This document shows, piece by piece, positions 1 to 9,591 of a stretch of 64,000 nucleotides of DNA (its first letter is position 1; each line of letters starts with the position of its first letter). A program made the position numbers and the translations under genes. The stretch is from positions 930,001-994,000 of the forward strand of contig NZ_AP018680.1 of NCBI RefSeq assembly GCF_002218025.2. The letters run 5' to 3'. The notes under the pieces are model-generated. The model was given only the letters and a program-made list of their open reading frames with translations. It searched no databases and was not told where the DNA came from. This stretch comes from Vibrio casei (lineage in GTDB: Bacteria > Pseudomonadota > Gammaproteobacteria > Enterobacterales > Vibrionaceae).

Positions 1-1
1 A

Positions 2-697
2 CTAGGTAAGCAAGATGTTGTGTTTGCTGGTGGCGGTGAAGAACTGCATTGGTCATCTGCAATGATGTTTGATGCCATGGGTGCACTATCTACTAAGTAC
101 AATGAAGAGCCAGAAAAAGCGTCTCGTACTTATGATGCAAACCGTGATGGTTTCGTTATCTCTGGCGGCGGTGGTATGGTCGTTATCGAAGAACTTGAGC
201 ATGCTATTGCTCGTGGCGCGAAAATTTACGGTGAAATTGTCGGTTACGGTGCAACATCAGATGGCTATGACATGGTTGCTCCATCGGGTGAAGGTGCTGT
301 GCGCTGTATGAAGATGGCAATGCAAAATGTGGACTCTATCGATTACGTGAACACTCACGGTACCTCTACCCCTGTGGGCGATGTGAAAGAGCTTGGCGCA
401 ATCCAAGAGGTCTTTGGTAAAGATAGCGGCGGAAAATGCCCTGCAATATCTGCAACCAAAGCAATGACTGGCCACGCACTTGGCGCGGCAGGTGTACACG
501 AAGCGATTTATTCTACGTTAATGTTAGAACATAACTTCATTGCACCAAGCATTAATGTCGAAACATTAGATCCAGCAGCGGAAGGTTTGGATATTGTCAC
601 AGAACCTCGTGAGCAAGAATTGAAGACCGTGATGTCAAATAGCTTTGGTTTCGGTGGCACTAACGCAACGCTTGTGATTAAGAAATACGAAGCTTAA
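2..697 (+). CDS. fabB: 3-oxoacyl-ACP synthase I, 3' part
   Basis: Condensing enzyme of fatty-acid elongation, needed for unsaturated fatty acids; cytosolic. The gene enters from the left edge already in frame, so only the C-terminal 231 residues or so are present. The catalytic histidines of the thiolase fold are visible in [12 protein letters not shown] and [12 protein letters not shown], and the glycine-rich C-terminal [13 protein letters not shown] is intact. The family is about 404 residues. A hairpin terminator follows directly, so it is the last gene of its transcript. The FabB rather than FabF assignment rests on overall similarity of the remembered sequence and on the neighbour pdxB, as in enterobacteria. 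Confidence 0.95.
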   Translation, partial: LGKQDVVFAGGGEELHWSSAMMFDAMGALSTKYNEEPEKASRTYDANRDGFVISGGGGMVVIEELEHAIARGAKIYGEIVGYGATSDGYDMVAPSGEGAVRCMKMAMQNVDSIDYVNTHGTSTPVGDVKELGAIQEVFGKDSGGKCPAISATKAMTGHALGAAGVHEAIYSTLMLEHNFIAPSINVETLDPAAEGLDIVTEPREQELKTVMSNSFGFGGTNATLVIKKYEA

Positions 698-723
698 TTT
701 TTTTATCTTCGATTTTGACTTAA

Positions 724-754
724 AAAATCCTCGGCTTATGTCGGGGATTTTTTT
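724..754 (+). terminator. Rho-independent terminator after fabB
   Basis: An 8-bp stem AATCCTCG / CGGGGATT (one G-T pair) with a short loop is followed by a run of seven T. It separates fabB from pdxB. Confidence 0.85.
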
Positions 755-788
755 ATGATGGCAAAATGAAATATCACGAGAGCAAAAA

Positions 789-2009
789 ATGAAAATAATC
801 ATTGATGAAAACATGCCATATGCCGAGGTATTATTTAGCCAGTTAGGTGAGGTGATCATGAAATCTGGCCGAGACTTAACAGCTGACGATCTTATTGGTG
901 TTGATGCGTTAATGATTCGCTCTGTGACCAAAGTGAATGCAGACTTACTGAGCAAAGCTGATAAATTAAAGTTTGTTGGTACAGCGACGGCGGGAATGGA
1001 CCATGTCGATCAAGCATTATTAGTTGAAAAAGGCATTAAGTTTACTGCGGCACCTGGTTGTAATAAAGTGGGTGTCGCTGAATATGTCATTAGCTCTTTG
1101 TTAGTGATTGCTCAACAACAAGGCTTTTCTCTTTTTGATAAAACCGTTGGCATTGTCGGTGCAGGTCAAGTGGGATCTTATTTAGCGCAATGCTTAAATG
1201 CGATTGGAATTAAAGTGTTATTAAATGATCCACTCAAGCAAGCACAAGGCGATACTCGGGACTTTATAGACCTTGATACCTTATTGAAAGTGTCGGACGT
1301 CATTTCTTTGCATACGCCAATCACCAAAGAAGGTCAGTACCCGACACATCATTTAATTGATGACTCTAGACTTAATGCTTTACGTGCCGATCAAATCTTG
1401 ATTAATGCAGCACGTGGGCCGGTGGTGGATAATCAAGCTTTAAAATATCGATTGCAGCAGAACGATGGCTTTACTGCGGTATTGGATGTATTTGAGAAAG
1501 AGCCGTTAGTGGATTTAGAATTACTGCCATTACTGACTTTTGCCACTCCACACATTGCTGGCTATGGTTTAGAGGGTAAGGCTCGTGGTACGACGATGAT
1601 TTTTAATCGCTATTGTGAGTTTCTTGGTTTAGCTTTCAAAGCCAATCCCGACGATTTACTGCCGATTGCGCCCGTTCCTAATGTGCAGTTATCAAGCGGT
1701 TGGAGCCAAGATACAGAGAAAAACCAAGCATTACTGCACAATTTGACTCAGTTGATTTATGATGTGCGCCATGATGATGCGGTTTTCCGTCGCCATATTT
1801 CGATTAATCACACAGACCAACAAGCGAAAGCATTTGATGCTCTGCGTAAAAATTACTGGGATCGTCGTGAATACAGTGCCATTTGTTTGGGGATTATCCA
1901 TGAGCAAATACTTGTGCAGAATAATGCTTCAGCAATGGTTCAGGAACAAAATACGGTTGATGTTATGCCATTTATCCAGCTAGGCTTTAAAAGCGATCAG
2001 TATAGATAA
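789..2009 (+). CDS. pdxB: Erythronate-4-phosphate dehydrogenase
   Basis: NAD-dependent oxidation of 4-phosphoerythronate, second step of the DXP-independent pyridoxal phosphate route. The 406-residue protein shows the D-2-hydroxyacid dehydrogenase layout: a Rossmann dinucleotide motif [10 protein letters not shown] at 121–130, catalytic Arg209 in NAARG, Glu238 in FEKEP and His255 in TPHIAG, then the PdxB-specific C-terminal dimerisation region. It is some 25 residues longer than the E. coli enzyme, all at the C-terminus. Position directly upstream of the asd homologue matches the conserved pdxB–usg/asd order. The ATG follows an A/G-rich ribosome site. Confidence 0.95.
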   Translation: MKIIIDENMPYAEVLFSQLGEVIMKSGRDLTADDLIGVDALMIRSVTKVNADLLSKADKLKFVGTATAGMDHVDQALLVEKGIKFTAAPGCNKVGVAEYVISSLLVIAQQQGFSLFDKTVGIVGAGQVGSYLAQCLNAIGIKVLLNDPLKQAQGDTRDFIDLDTLLKVSDVISLHTPITKEGQYPTHHLIDDSRLNALRADQILINAARGPVVDNQALKYRLQQNDGFTAVLDVFEKEPLVDLELLPLLTFATPHIAGYGLEGKARGTTMIFNRYCEFLGLAFKANPDDLLPIAPVPNVQLSSGWSQDTEKNQALLHNLTQLIYDVRHDDAVFRRHISINHTDQQAKAFDALRKNYWDRREYSAICLGIIHEQILVQNNASAMVQEQNTVDVMPFIQLGFKSDQYR

Positions 2010-2053
2010 ATCTGTTTAAATTTATCGCTTTATTATTTTTAATTGAGGTTTCA

Positions 2054-3067
2054 ATGAGTCAAGAATTTAACGTTGCTATTTTCGGTGCTACCGGTGCGGT
2101 AGGCGAGGCCATGCTAGAAGTTTTACAAGAACGTAAATTTCCAGTGGGCAATCTTTACCTGTTAGCGAGTGAGCGCAGTGAAGGAAAAACCTATCGCTTT
2201 AATGGCAAAACAATTCGAGTACAAAATGTTGAAGAATTCGATTGGACACAAGTTCATATTGCATTATTTTCAGCTGGAGCCGAGCTTTCAGAAAAATGGG
2301 CACCGATTGCCGCGGATGAAGGGGTTGTCGTTATCGATAATACCTCTCAATTTCGTTATGATTTTGATATTCCTTTGGTTGTTCCTGAAGTTAATCCTGA
2401 AGCGATTGCTGAGTTTCGTAACCGTAACATCATTGCCAACCCAAACTGTTCAACGATTCAAATGTTAGTGGCGTTAAAGCCTATCCATGACGCAGTGGGC
2501 ATTGAACGTATTAATGTTTCAACCTACCAATCTGTTTCTGGGGCTGGTAAAGCCGGGATTGATGAGTTAGCAGGGCAAACCGCAAAACTATTGAATGGTT
2601 TACCCGTCGAAACAGCAGCATTTACGCAACAGATTGCGTTTAATTGTATCCCTCAAATCGATACGATGATGGAAAATGGTTACACCAAAGAAGAAATGAA
2701 AATGGTGTGGGAAACGCAAAAAATCTTTAATGACCCTTCTATTCAAGTGAATCCAACTTGTGTTCGTGTTCCTGTGTTTTTTGGGCATGCAGAATCTCTT
2801 CACATTGAAACTCAATCGCCTATTGATGCTGAACAAGTGATGGAATTATTCGAAAAAACTGACGGTATTGAACTGTTCCGTAACGCGGATTATCCAACAC
2901 AAGTTCGTGATGCGGCAGGGAAAGACACAGTATTGATTGGCCGAGTGCGTAACGATATTAGCCATCACAGTGGAATTAATCTGTGGGTTGTCGCTGATAA
3001 TGTTCGTAAAGGGGCGGCGACTAACGCGGTGCAAATCGCAGAAGTACTTATCCGAGATTATTTTTAA
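2054..3067 (+). CDS. asd: Aspartate-semialdehyde dehydrogenase
   Basis: Reduces beta-aspartyl phosphate to aspartate semialdehyde for lysine, threonine, methionine and diaminopimelate. The NADP-binding GATGAVG lies at 11–17, the nucleophile Cys132 in NPNCST and the acid/base His245 in FFGHAESLH. Because the catalytic cysteine is present, this is likely an active enzyme and not the inactive Usg-1 paralogue that enterobacteria carry at this locus; vibrios often have two asd genes, and this is the pdxB-linked type. It lies 44 bp after pdxB and ends in a terminator. Confidence 0.92.
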   Translation: MSQEFNVAIFGATGAVGEAMLEVLQERKFPVGNLYLLASERSEGKTYRFNGKTIRVQNVEEFDWTQVHIALFSAGAELSEKWAPIAADEGVVVIDNTSQFRYDFDIPLVVPEVNPEAIAEFRNRNIIANPNCSTIQMLVALKPIHDAVGIERINVSTYQSVSGAGKAGIDELAGQTAKLLNGLPVETAAFTQQIAFNCIPQIDTMMENGYTKEEMKMVWETQKIFNDPSIQVNPTCVRVPVFFGHAESLHIETQSPIDAEQVMELFEKTDGIELFRNADYPTQVRDAAGKDTVLIGRVRNDISHHSGINLWVVADNVRKGAATNAVQIAEVLIRDYF

Positions 3068-3116
3068 GTCATTATTGTTATAAAGAAAATATTATAACGC
3101 GAATGGTGTTACGAGA

Positions 3117-3144
3117 AGCTCTATACATTGTATAGGGCTTTTTT
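3117..3144 (+). terminator. Terminator after asd
   Basis: Ten-bp stem AGCTCTATAC / GTATAGGGCT (one G-T pair) with a 3-nt loop and a T tract. Confidence 0.85.
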
Positions 3145-3299
3145 ATTATCTATAAATTGACTTAATTGTTAATTAGGACAGGCTATTAGGTAAAAAACCT
3201 TGTGAAATAGGTGTTTTTTGTCATCATCACTACCCGAATAGGGTCATTATCCTATATATTTAAATTTATTGATTAAACCGTTGGATTAGCCGAATTTTT

Positions 3300-4922
3300 A
3301 TGCGCCGTACTTTCAAGCACTTTATCACCCCTGTGACATTATTAATGTTGACGCAAATGTCAGTGGCATGTGCAGATGACAGCGATGTCTCACACGGGCA
3401 ATCTTTGGCTTCAAATTCTAGTATTAGCACTAAGCAAAATACGGATATCCATCTTGAAAACCCTCGCGTTAATCAAACTGATGGTATCGCTGAAATTTAT
3501 GGGCCAACAGCTGAAAGTGAAACACTCTGGTCGATTGCGAAAGAGTACCGCCCTAACAAATCGGTTTCAATTCCTCAAGTCGTGTTAGCGACCTACAAAA
3601 TAAATGATAAAGCGTTTGAAGCCCATAACATTCATGGGCTGATTTCTGGCAGTATGCTGAGACTACCGACACTAGCGCGAATAAAGTTAAATTCAACGGC
3701 AGAAGCGAACCAAGTATTAGAGCAAGATGCGAATCGCGTTATTCCCTCTCAAACTGATTTATCCATAGAGCCTCCACCGCCAGCAAAGCTTGAAGATTAC
3801 GAACCAAAAGCGGTGGTGTTAAAGCCAAGTATTGACCCGATTGAAATTACGGTATCCGGTGCTCAAACCCTCTCCGTTGACTCTAAAGAAGAGACCGATA
3901 ATGTGCCTGTCGAGCGTTTATCTCCAGAAATGATCTCGTCGGAGGTTCAGGATAATAATACGCCGGTTCAGGCACAAGAAATATCAGAAGAAGTAGAAGT
4001 TGGGCAAGACCAAGTTGAGCTGAGTAAAGTTGAAGAAATGAATACTCGCTTAACCGTTGAACTTGAGAAAATACAGCATCAGTTGGATGAGCTGAAAAAC
4101 TCGATGGCTAGTGAAGAAATATCACGAAACCAAGTTCAACAGGTTGAGCCCAAATCATTTAATATTGATTCCCCGAAGGCTTTTTTGTCCATAGCAAATC
4201 AACAACCTTGGTTATGGGTCGTGTTATTGCTGCCGATTTTATTATTGTTGCTTATTATTAAAATGTTGTTTTTCCGTCAGGTGAGTAAGTATGACCCTGA
4301 GTCGGTTCCAGCTGTAGCTTTGGGGAAAATGATAGAGAAAGAACCGGTATTAATGGTTGCCTCTAGTGAGGAGCATCCACATTCTTCAGAAGCAGAAGCA
4401 GAAGCAGAAGCAGAAGCAGAAGCAGAAGCAGATCATTATTCAGATGCAGATTTACCCACTTATAGTGAAGATGAAGCGATACTGGATGCACAAAATGATC
4501 CTGAGCCATTCAATGTAGACTCATTAAGTAAGCTTAATAAGGGTGACCACTATAAGTTTGACTCTGACCTTTTATCATTCGAAGCTGAGCATCAAGTAGA
4601 AGCATTAACTGATACAGAAGCAACACAATTTCATAATATTGATGATTTGTTGGAGCAATCGAGTGCCGGTTCTGTGGATGGAATAGAGAAGTCACCTGAT
4701 TTGGATGTAGGACTAGATGAGTTTCCTGATGTGTTGAGTGATGTTAAAGTTTTAGATGTTGATATTGATGCTGAAATGAATGGCAACTTAGATTTAGCGA
4801 AAGTCTTTATTGAGATGGACGACAAACTATCAGCCAATAAGCTTTTAAGGGAAGTTTTGGAAAAGGGTGATTCTCAATTACAGATGGAAGCCCAACGCTT
4901 ATTACTGTCAATGCAAAGATAA
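3300..4922 (+). CDS. fimV: FimV/HubP-family polar landmark protein, short form
   Basis: Inner-membrane, peptidoglycan-linked polar organiser (HubP in vibrios positions the chromosome origin, chemoreceptors and flagellum at the pole). Layout of the 540 residues: signal segment at 1–25, a FimV-type LysM-like N-domain (about 60–145), a proline/acid-rich linker with a short coiled coil around 245–272, one membrane span at 299–322 (WLWVVLLLPILLLLLII), an acidic cytoplasmic tail with an Ala-Glu repeat, and the FimV C-terminal helix domain (LAKVFIEMDDKLSANKLLREVL). Vibrio HubP proteins are commonly over 1,000 residues with many acidic repeats, so this one is unusually short but keeps both ends. Position before truA is the usual one for fimV. 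Confidence 0.88.
   Translation: MRRTFKHFITPVTLLMLTQMSVACADDSDVSHGQSLASNSSISTKQNTDIHLENPRVNQTDGIAEIYGPTAESETLWSIAKEYRPNKSVSIPQVVLATYKINDKAFEAHNIHGLISGSMLRLPTLARIKLNSTAEANQVLEQDANRVIPSQTDLSIEPPPPAKLEDYEPKAVVLKPSIDPIEITVSGAQTLSVDSKEETDNVPVERLSPEMISSEVQDNNTPVQAQEISEEVEVGQDQVELSKVEEMNTRLTVELEKIQHQLDELKNSMASEEISRNQVQQVEPKSFNIDSPKAFLSIANQQPWLWVVLLLPILLLLLIIKMLFFRQVSKYDPESVPAVALGKMIEKEPVLMVASSEEHPHSSEAEAEAEAEAEAEADHYSDADLPTYSEDEAILDAQNDPEPFNVDSLSKLNKGDHYKFDSDLLSFEAEHQVEALTDTEATQFHNIDDLLEQSSAGSVDGIEKSPDLDVGLDEFPDVLSDVKVLDVDIDAEMNGNLDLAKVFIEMDDKLSANKLLREVLEKGDSQLQMEAQRLLLSMQR
4388..4429 (+). repeat. Hexanucleotide repeat in fimV
   Basis: Seven perfect tandem copies of AGAAGC encode an uninterrupted Glu-Ala run in the acidic tail. 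The six-base unit keeps frame whatever the copy number, so slippage would change tail length without inactivating the gene. Confidence 0.95.
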
Positions 4923-4937
4923 ATGAATGGCTCTAGA

Positions 4938-4963
4938 AAGGCGGCCTTGAGTCGCCTTTTTCT
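4938..4963 (+). terminator. Terminator after fimV
   Basis: Stem AAAGGCG / CGCCTTT with a 9-nt loop followed by T-rich sequence. Confidence 0.85.
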
Positions 4964-5024
4964 TTTACTGTTTAGAGTATATACTTTGCCCCCGTTTTAT
5001 AGATGTAGCAAAGAGTAACTGATA

Positions 5025-5813
5025 ATGCGTATTGCTTTGGGTGTGGAATATGATGGCAGCAAACTTCATGGTTGGCAGAAACAAAATGATGTAGTCAGTG
5101 TGCAAGAACACTTAGAAAAAGCATTATCAGTTATTGCTAATCATCCTGTGAATGTAATTTGTGCAGGAAGAACCGATGCGGGGGTGCATGGTACTGGGCA
5201 AGTGGTACATTTTGATACGGACTCTGAACGTAAATTGGTGGCATGGACATTAGGGGTTAATGCTAATTTGCCAAGCAGTATTGCGGTATGTTGGGCGCAT
5301 AATGTTTCGGATGAATTTCACGCTCGTTTTACCGCAACGGCTCGCCGGTACCGCTATATTATTTATAATAATACGGTTCGTCCTGGTATTTTAGCATCAG
5401 GCGTAAGTCATTATCATACTCCGCTTGATGAACATAAAATGCATGAAGCGGCTCAATGCTTGTTAGGTGAGCATGACTTTACTTCTTTCCGAGCGACACA
5501 TTGCCAAGCACACAGCCCATGGCGAAGTGTGATGCACTTAAATGTGACTAGGCAAGGTCAATATGTCGTGGTGGATGTTAAAGCGAATGCTTTTCTGCAC
5601 CATATGGTGCGTAACATTGTAGGCAGTTTGATTAAAGTGGGGGCGGGGGAAGAACCACCAGAATGGATTCAGTGGGTACTTGACCAAAAAGATCGCCGCA
5701 CAGCAGGCACAACAGCAAAGCCCGGTGGCTTATATTTAGTGGATGTTGATTATCCGATAAACTTTGAATTGCCTAGACTACCGATTGGCCCACACTTTTT
5801 CCCTGCGGATTAG
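5025..5813 (+). CDS. truA: tRNA pseudouridine synthase A
   Basis: Converts uridines 38–40 of the tRNA anticodon arm to pseudouridine. The 262-residue protein has the family nucleophile Asp51 in the GRTDAGVHG motif, the [13 protein letters not shown] segment around 100–110 and the [13 protein letters not shown] motif near 200. Length is normal. It has its own upstream region after the fimV terminator. Confidence 0.96.
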   Translation: MRIALGVEYDGSKLHGWQKQNDVVSVQEHLEKALSVIANHPVNVICAGRTDAGVHGTGQVVHFDTDSERKLVAWTLGVNANLPSSIAVCWAHNVSDEFHARFTATARRYRYIIYNNTVRPGILASGVSHYHTPLDEHKMHEAAQCLLGEHDFTSFRATHCQAHSPWRSVMHLNVTRQGQYVVVDVKANAFLHHMVRNIVGSLIKVGAGEEPPEWIQWVLDQKDRRTAGTTAKPGGLYLVDVDYPINFELPRLPIGPHFFPAD

Positions 5814-6072
5814 TTGGTTTTTTTTTACATTGTTATTACACTAAGTTGATAACGATTTTATACATTTGATAGTTAAATGTATTTATTGGTAAAAATTGGT
5901 TGTTTTTTTAGCAAAAAGATAGGGTTTAACCTTATTTTGAATGCGATAAATATAGGTACAACCAGTTTTTTATCTACACTGCGGGTATTATGTGTTTTAA
6001 TCTGCCCCGCATTTATTTCTCAAATTCTCATCTCTCGCAATACAGCGGGCGATCTAGCTAAAAGGTCTTCCC

Positions 6073-6987
6073 ATGAGTTGGCTTGAAAAAATTTTTACAA
6101 CGACAAATATTGTTAATTCTCGTAAAGCGTCTATTCCTGAAGGAATTTGGACGAAGTGTTCATCTTGTGAGCAAGTGTTATATCAAGCTGAAGTAGAACG
6201 TAATTTAGAAGTGTGTCCTAAGTGCGACCATCATATGCGTATGAAAGGTCGCCGTCGTTTAGAGACATTTTTAGATGCGGGTACAACAGTTGAACTTGGT
6301 CAAGAGTTAGAGCCACAAGATAAACTGAAGTTTAAAGACTCAAAGCGTTACAAAGATCGTATTTCAGCGGCTCAAAAATCTAGCGGTGAAACAGAAGCTC
6401 TTGTTGTCATGAAAGGCGAACTACTTAGTATGCCATTAGTTGCTTGTGCATTTGAGTTTTCTTTCATGGGTGGCTCAATGGGTTCTGTTGTTGGTGCACG
6501 TTTTGTTCGTGCGGTCGATGCTGCGATTGAAAACAATTGTGGTTTAGTTTGTTTTTCTGCCAGTGGTGGTGCGCGTATGCAAGAGGCTTTAATGTCTTTA
6601 ATGCAGATGGCTAAAACCAGTGCTGCACTTGAACGTTTATCACAAAAAGGTTTGCCATTTATTTCGGTAATGACGGATCCTACTTATGGTGGTGTATCGG
6701 CAAGTTTAGCCATGCTAGGTGATATCAATATTGGTGAGCCTAAAGCTATTATTGGCTTTGCCGGTCGTCGTGTTATTGAGCAAACGGTACGTGAGAACTT
6801 GCCAGAAGGCTTCCAACGCAGTGAGTTTTTACTTGAGCATGGTGCTATTGATATGATTGTTGATCGTCGTGAAATGCGTCAACGTATTGGTGGTCTTGTG
6901 GCTAAGATGACTAATTATCAATCACCATTAGTGGTTTCGGTTGATGATGAACCTTCTTACGAAGTACCCGTTGCCGATAAGAAGTAA
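6073..6987 (+). CDS. accD: Acetyl-CoA carboxylase, carboxyltransferase beta subunit
   Basis: With AccA forms the carboxyltransferase that moves the carboxyl group from biotin-BCCP to acetyl-CoA, giving malonyl-CoA. The N-terminal zinc ribbon is visible as Cys29, Cys32, Cys48 and Cys51, followed by the crotonase-type core with GGSMGSVVG and [12 protein letters not shown]. At 304 residues it has the usual length. It precedes folC as in E. coli; the dedA gene that sits between truA and accD in E. coli is absent. Confidence 0.96.
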   Translation: MSWLEKIFTTTNIVNSRKASIPEGIWTKCSSCEQVLYQAEVERNLEVCPKCDHHMRMKGRRRLETFLDAGTTVELGQELEPQDKLKFKDSKRYKDRISAAQKSSGETEALVVMKGELLSMPLVACAFEFSFMGGSMGSVVGARFVRAVDAAIENNCGLVCFSASGGARMQEALMSLMQMAKTSAALERLSQKGLPFISVMTDPTYGGVSASLAMLGDINIGEPKAIIGFAGRRVIEQTVRENLPEGFQRSEFLLEHGAIDMIVDRREMRQRIGGLVAKMTNYQSPLVVSVDDEPSYEVPVADKK

Positions 6988-7010
6988 ATCTCATTAAAGT
7001 ATGAAATGGA

Positions 7011-7043
7011 TTGCTGCTTTATATTTCAAAATTAAAGCAGCAA
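7011..7043 (+). other. Hairpin between accD and folC
   Basis: Perfect 11-bp inverted repeat TTGCTGCTTTA / TAAAGCAGCAA with an 11-nt loop, not followed by a T run. It may stabilise the accD 3' end or weakly attenuate read-through into folC. Confidence 0.5.
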
Positions 7044-7101
7044 ATTAATGATGACTTATCTTTGCTTCCAGTAGATAAAGATTTAATGAGTTCAGCGTTT
7101 A

Positions 7102-8370
7102 ATGACCAAACATAATGCTCCTGAAGCCACATCACCAATGTCGATGTGGCTTCATTATTTAGAAAATATCCATACTAGTGCTATTGATCTTGGACTTGAG
7201 CGAATCTCTAAAGTTGCACAATCCGCGAATCTTACAAAACCTGCTCCAACTGTAATCACTGTTGCTGGAACCAATGGTAAAGGCTCAACGTGTGCATTAA
7301 TGGAAGCCATTCTAATTGATGCTGGATATCGAGTTGGTGTGTATAGCTCGCCTCATTTAATTGAATATAATGAACGTGTACGCATTAATGGGCAAAATGC
7401 CTGTGATGAATTACACACACATGCTTTCTCCTTTGTTGAACAAATTCGTGGTGAAATTAGTCTCAGTTTTTTTGAATTTGGCACTCTTGCTGCTTTGCGT
7501 ATTTTTCAAACTGAGCAGGTTGATGTGGTTCTTTTAGAGGTTGGTCTAGGTGGGCGATTAGATGCCACTAATGTTGTGGATCATGATGTTTCTATTATTA
7601 CTAGTCTTGCTATTGACCACGTGGATTGGTTAGGCAGTGACATTAATGTAATCGGTTTTGAGAAAGCTGGCATTTTTCGTTCAGGTCGACCTGCTGTATG
7701 TGGGCAACCCCATGCACCTTATAGCGTTGCGGCTCATGCTGATGATATTCACGCACCGTTGTATCAAGTTGGTGTGCAATTTACTTATGAAGTTGATCAA
7801 AATGATGAAACTCGCTGGCATTGGCAGTGTGGTGCCTTTGATCTAAAAGATTTACCGGTACCAAGGCTACCACTTGCTAATGCAGCAACCGCTCTAATGG
7901 CATTAAGCCAATCGGGTTTAGAGATCAGCGATGTGAATGTTGTGAATGGTCTTGAAACTGCTCAACTTGCTGGGAGGATGCAGGTACTGTCTACTTATCC
8001 AACCATATTATTGGATGTTGCCCATAACCCCCACTCTGCCGAGTATTTAGTTGGGCAGCTTAAAAAGCGTTATCCAAATAATGTTATTCATGCCGTGGTT
8101 GCCATGCTTCATGATAAAGACATAAAAAGTACTTTAGATGTGTTGTCTTCTGTTGTTGATTATTGGTATCCCTCTTCTTTAAAAGGGCCAAGAGCAGCTC
8201 AAGAAGCTGAACTTTGCCAATATTTATCAGCGGTAAAAGGGCATTACCAAACACCTGTAGAGGCGTTTAAATCAGCTCAAGGTCAAGCACAAGAAGATGA
8301 TGTATTGCTTGTGGTGGGATCTTTTCATACTGTAGGTGAAGTATTGAATTATTGGCATCAACATAAATAA
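7102..8370 (+). CDS. folC: Dihydrofolate synthase / folylpolyglutamate synthase
   Basis: ATP-dependent ligase that adds glutamate to dihydropteroate and to folates; Mur-ligase superfamily. The P-loop is GTNGKGST near 56–63, followed by the SSPHLIEYNERVRING segment and the central-domain LLEVGLGGRLDATN; the C-terminal ligase domain has LDVAHNPHS. Length (422) is normal. Twelve bases separate it from dedD, indicating a shared transcript. Confidence 0.96.
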   Translation: MTKHNAPEATSPMSMWLHYLENIHTSAIDLGLERISKVAQSANLTKPAPTVITVAGTNGKGSTCALMEAILIDAGYRVGVYSSPHLIEYNERVRINGQNACDELHTHAFSFVEQIRGEISLSFFEFGTLAALRIFQTEQVDVVLLEVGLGGRLDATNVVDHDVSIITSLAIDHVDWLGSDINVIGFEKAGIFRSGRPAVCGQPHAPYSVAAHADDIHAPLYQVGVQFTYEVDQNDETRWHWQCGAFDLKDLPVPRLPLANAATALMALSQSGLEISDVNVVNGLETAQLAGRMQVLSTYPTILLDVAHNPHSAEYLVGQLKKRYPNNVIHAVVAMLHDKDIKSTLDVLSSVVDYWYPSSLKGPRAAQEAELCQYLSAVKGHYQTPVEAFKSAQGQAQEDDVLLVVGSFHTVGEVLNYWHQHK

Positions 8371-8382
8371 GTAGGAGTCAAA

Positions 8383-8991
8383 ATGGCAAGTAAGTTTCAA
8401 AGCCGTTTAATCGGCACTGTTATTCTGGTCGCTATCGGTGTGATTGTATTGCCTGATGTATTTGATGGACAAAAAAAACATTACCAAGAAGAGTTTGCTG
8501 CTATTCCAATTAAGCCAACAGATGAAGTGAATGAGTTGGTGTCTGATGAGGTAAAGGAGCCCGTTGAGCTTGACGTGCCACTACCGAAAGAACCCGTGCC
8601 AGTAGTGACGGTTCAATCGGATCAAAAGTCGGAATCCATTGAAGAGCCGAAAAAAACAGTGACAGCTCAAGTGGCTGACCAGGAAGATCGTTCAGAAGTA
8701 AAAGATGTCTCCGAACCGAAAATTATACCAGTACGAGAAAAAAATAAATATGCAGATAGCGCTTGGATCATTCAGCTCGTGGCATTGAAAAACCAAGATA
8801 ATGCGAAAAAATTGGTGACTGATTTACAAAAACGAGGCTTTCAAGCACATTTAAAACCTGATAATGGTTTATCGCGTGTCATTATTGGTCCAGATGTTTC
8901 GAAAGAAAAATTGGAACAACAAATTGATAAGCTGCAAAAAATTACCGGTCTAAAAGGTCAATTGCAGACTTTTAAGCCACTTAATCCATAA
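8383..8991 (+). CDS. dedD: DedD, SPOR-domain cell-division protein
   Basis: Bitopic inner-membrane protein that binds denuded septal peptidoglycan. One N-terminal membrane span (about 9–25), a long acidic proline/lysine-rich periplasmic linker, and a C-terminal SPOR domain at about 122–200 (AWIIQLVALKNQDNAKKLV... GLSRVIIGP). The folC–dedD–cvpA–purF order is that of E. coli. Confidence 0.92.
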   Translation: MASKFQSRLIGTVILVAIGVIVLPDVFDGQKKHYQEEFAAIPIKPTDEVNELVSDEVKEPVELDVPLPKEPVPVVTVQSDQKSESIEEPKKTVTAQVADQEDRSEVKDVSEPKIIPVREKNKYADSAWIIQLVALKNQDNAKKLVTDLQKRGFQAHLKPDNGLSRVIIGPDVSKEKLEQQIDKLQKITGLKGQLQTFKPLNP

Positions 8992-9005
8992 GAAAACGTT
9001 TGCGT
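8990..9005 (+). promoter_or_regulatory. PurR-type operator upstream of cvpA–purF
   Basis: The 16-mer AAGAAAACGTTTGCGT matches the E. coli PurR palindrome ACGCAAACGTTTGCGT at 14 of 16 positions. A TAAAAT -10-like hexamer lies at 9021–9026, so the operator overlaps the -35 region. In E. coli the cvpA–purF operon is repressed by PurR from an operator at this same place. Confidence 0.8.
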
Positions 9006-9052
9006 TGCGCTTTTTTCTGTTAAAATGCGCGCCAACTTAAGATGTACATTTT

Positions 9053-9553
9053 ATGATTTGGATAGATTTTGTCATTTTAGGGGTGATCGGCTTCTCAGCT
9101 TTGATCAGCTTAGTTCGTGGTTTTGTTAAAGAAGCATTGTCGTTAGTAATTTGGTTTGGCGCATTTTTTATTGCCACACAATATTATCTAAAACTGGCAG
9201 CTTACTTTACCAACATTGAAAACGACATAGTTCGTAATGGTGTGGCATTAGGTGCCTTGTTTGTAGCCACTTTAGTGGTTGGCGCATTGGTCAACTATGT
9301 TATTGGACAGTTAGTACAAAAAACTGGCCTATCTGGCACAGACCGAATTTTAGGGGTCGTTTTTGGTGCATTACGCGGCGTACTGATTATTGCAGTCGTT
9401 CTCTTTTTTATGGATGCATTTACGGCATTCCCGAGTTCACAGTGGTGGAAAGACTCTCAATTAATCCCGCAATTTAGCCGGGTTATTGCACCGTTTTTTG
9501 ACCATTTGAAACAAACATCAAGCTTTTTAACCGGCGCACCTCTGCATAAGTAA
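9053..9553 (+). CDS. cvpA: CvpA family membrane protein
   Basis: Inner-membrane protein of 166 residues with four predicted hydrophobic segments (about 5–22, 28–48, 62–85 and 102–122), needed in E. coli for colicin V production and linked to envelope homeostasis. Conserved start MIWIDFVILGVIGFSALISLVRGFVKE is recognisable. It lies 38 bp before purF, behind a PurR-like operator. Confidence 0.93.
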   Translation: MIWIDFVILGVIGFSALISLVRGFVKEALSLVIWFGAFFIATQYYLKLAAYFTNIENDIVRNGVALGALFVATLVVGALVNYVIGQLVQKTGLSGTDRILGVVFGALRGVLIIAVVLFFMDAFTAFPSSQWWKDSQLIPQFSRVIAPFFDHLKQTSSFLTGAPLHK

Positions 9554-9591
9554 GTGGTTGCGTCAGTGCTTTGCTAACCGAGGGTTAAGAC

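Noticed and set aside
5877..6086. 69-residue open frame before accD
   Set aside because: No ribosome site, hydrophobic but low-quality composition, overlaps the accD start; dedA would be expected here but there is no similarity.
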